A program made the position numbers and the translations under genes. Below, piece after piece: positions 51,922 to 52,194 of a stretch of 52,194 nt of DNA (its first letter is position 1; each line of letters starts with the position of its first letter). A model generated the notes under the pieces. It made no database searches. It saw only the letters and a list, made by a program, of their open reading frames with translations, and was not told the origin of the DNA. The stretch comes from Deferribacteraceae bacterium UBA6793. GTDB taxonomy: Bacteria > Chrysiogenota > Deferribacteres > Deferribacterales > Geovibrionaceae. Location: assembly GCA_002452405.1 (NCBI GenBank), contig DKFP01000013.1, forward strand, positions 1 to 52,194, given 5' to 3'.

Positions 51922-52194
51922 CACCAGCCGCTTGAGAGAGCGGAGCTCGAAAGCCTAGATGCTGACAGGTGCAGGACGCACCTCACGAAGACAGAGCGAA
52001 TTGCTTTAGCAGTGAGCGAGGTCAGAGTGTGAGCGAAGGAAGGCATTGCCGACCGGAGCGTTAGCGAGGAAACGACACGAAGTTGTTTCCGAGAAAAAGA
52101 ATCAGAGGTTTGAAAACAACTTCTTTACTTGAGAAAGGGAATCGGGTAAGTTAATCCTCCCCTGCAAAGGGGTTTTAAAATCTCCGGGGCTTGG
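51922..52194 (+). other. Structured leader, probably of an rRNA operon beyond the window
   Basis: No open frame is supported in this stretch or in the rest of 51528-52194. After P3 come hairpins AGGTGC/GCACCT (about 51966-51982) and a nine-pair GGAAACGAC (52068-52076) with GTTGTTTCC (52082-52090), several AGCGA words and a possible boxA-like CTTCTTTA near 52120. Near the end CCCCT GCAA AGGGG TTTT forms a small hairpin. Three promoters and a long untranslated leader suggest rRNA, but no 16S sequence is reached. Confidence 0.5.

Noticed and set aside
52157..52176. Terminator at the right edge (CCCCT GCAA AGGGG TTTT)
   Set aside because: The stem is only five pairs with four T, in what looks like an rRNA leader. 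It is more likely a leader hairpin than a true terminator.

Overview
The window looks like core chromosome of a Gram-negative anaerobe or microaerophile. It carries outer-membrane biogenesis genes (lptD, heptose synthesis, a heptosyltransferase-like enzyme), the futalosine route to menaquinone (mqnE), molybdenum cofactor insertion (moeA), a flavodiiron protein with rubredoxin, a chemoreceptor and two-component proteins. The gene mix and protein flavour suggest Deferribacterota (Geovibrio, Denitrovibrio or Seleniivibrio-like). That placement is inference from reading alone. No phage, transposase or CRISPR array is visible.

Layout. 91-6094 (+): nagZ, then a tightly coupled purS-purQ-purL-purF operon that ends in a small gene with an in-frame UGA and a SECIS-like hairpin, probably an unannotated selenoprotein. 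6095-6633: no gene, but an array of 119-bp tandem repeats and a REP-like palindrome. 6634-9568 (+): a PAS histidine kinase and a Cache chemoreceptor. 9624-11856 (-): ppiD, 4.5S RNA and tRNA-Ser(GGA) behind one strong promoter. 11895-13377: a small exported protein diverging from a secreted trypsin-like protease with a C-terminal sorting tail. 13440-23566 (-): one long run read pdxA, rsmA, dnaQ-like, accD, folC, lptD, an exported unknown, a DHH phosphoesterase, rubredoxin and flavodiiron protein. 23722-35885 (+): a flavin/iron-sulfur 2-hydroxyacid dehydrogenase, two TPR proteins, hldE, hldD, a family 9 glycosyltransferase, miaB, a BFN-domain protein, a molybdopterin-binding protein and moeA. 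36004-39185 (+): two tandem nhaB paralogues. 39307-46945 (+): a diguanylate cyclase response regulator, then mqnE, an unknown, a MEMO protein, galU, hsp20 and lon. 47028-51527: copA, a small convergent membrane protein, crcB, a small molybdopterin-fold protein and aroC. 51528-52194: no gene; three tandem sigma70-type promoters and a structured leader, probably the start of an rRNA operon lying beyond the window.

How the genes work together. The left operon covers the FGAM synthetase complex (PurSQL) and the first enzyme of purine synthesis. The two central blocks, one on each strand, supply envelope functions: LPS heptose, LPS export, fatty acid initiation and periplasmic folding. MoeA and its neighbour support molybdoenzymes, MqnE supports menaquinone respiration, and the flavodiiron/rubredoxin pair removes O2 or NO.

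The strongest candidate for something undescribed is the UGA-containing thioredoxin-fold-like gene at 5744-6094. The repeat array, the tagged protease, the short molybdopterin-fold protein without the expected cysteine and the right-edge promoter cluster are secondary leads.
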